Notes under the pieces: model-generated
Seen by the model: only the letters and a program-made list of their open reading frames with translations
Told to the model about the DNA's origin: nothing
The model's database searches: none
Shown here: one piece after another, positions 57,392-57,578 of the stretch
How the letters are laid out: each line of letters starts with the position of its first letter
Numbering within the stretch: the first letter of the stretch is position 1
Translations under genes and position numbers: made by a program
Source of the DNA: Fischerella muscicola SAG 1427-1 = PCC 73103
Lineage (GTDB): Bacteria > Cyanobacteriota > Cyanobacteriia > Cyanobacteriales > Nostocaceae
Length of the DNA: 57,578 nt
Direction: 5' to 3'
NCBI RefSeq assembly: GCF_000317245.1
Contig: NZ_AJLJ01000164.1
Location: forward strand, 1 to 57,578

Positions 57392-57578
57392 TGGTGGGTT
57401 TATACGTCAATTGATTTGTATTATTCAAGCAGGATTGTTACATATACCGATTCAAGCGGAATATCATACCAGAAGTAGATTTTTCTGAAAATACTTTACA
57501 AATCGCAATATTCACTTTACTATATGTAACAAGGGTAAGAAAACACCCAAACATCATAAGTAACGTAATCGCAATCAT

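Overview
The window looks like chromosomal DNA of a filamentous, heterocyst-type cyanobacterium (Nostoc/Anabaena/Calothrix-like). This rests on the gene content: photosystem I PsaK, cytochrome b6/subunit IV, phosphoribulokinase, a phycobilin lyase, ferredoxin-NADP reductase carrying a phycobilisome-linker domain, and alkane biosynthesis. It is supported by frequent GCGATCGC octamers, by many heptanucleotide and palindromic intergenic repeats, and by a hydrogenase-maturation cluster of the kind found in N2-fixing strains. The species cannot be named from the sequence alone.

Layout. 1-6.7 kb: hydrogenase maturation genes hypF(partial)-C-D-(tautomerase)-(SDR)-E-A-B on the plus strand. 6.7-8.8 kb: a membrane metalloprotease with CBS domains and two tandem psaK genes on the minus strand. 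8.9-15 kb: trpF (plus), then the minus-strand block ado-aar-accA-SDR-folE, which holds the two-enzyme fatty alkane pathway next to the first enzyme of fatty acid synthesis. 15.3-22.4 kb: a lone sugar ABC permease and a 1876-residue TamB protein with repeat DNA inserted in frame. 23-25.7 kb: a GNAT acetyltransferase, a VanY-type peptidase and an AEC transporter. 25.7-28.1 kb: nested mobile elements, namely an IS200/IS605 relic split by an IS4/IS701-type element that is itself split by a 115-bp palindromic insert. 28.1-34.4 kb: a phosphoribosyltransferase, a GPH/MFS symporter, a HEAT-repeat protein, a CpcS-type lyase, a second site-2 protease and a metal-ligand-poor metallo-beta-lactamase-fold protein. 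34.5-37.8 kb: a C-terminal processing protease (CtpA-like) divergent from petB-petD. 38.2-46 kb: a small conserved-looking protein, a class II ribonucleotide reductase, a pentapeptide protein, a CURT1/CAAD protein, an SLH protein and homoserine dehydrogenase. 46.2-57.3 kb: petH, prk, metK, a sensor kinase, an ammonium transporter with a perfect NtcA box, an SGNH hydrolase and ispH.

The genes fit photosynthetic electron flow (psaK, petB/D, petH), carbon fixation (prk), light harvesting (CpcS), nitrogen and hydrogen metabolism (amt, hyp) and core biosynthesis. I found no tRNA, rRNA, CRISPR array or recognisable defence system. The observations most worth a second look are the three-layer mobile element nest, the repeat inserted in frame in tamB, the metK leader hairpin, the 38-bp near-perfect palindrome upstream of the pentapeptide gene, and the two non-hyp genes inside the hyp cluster. 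All gene calls come from reading translations and motifs; no database search was possible.
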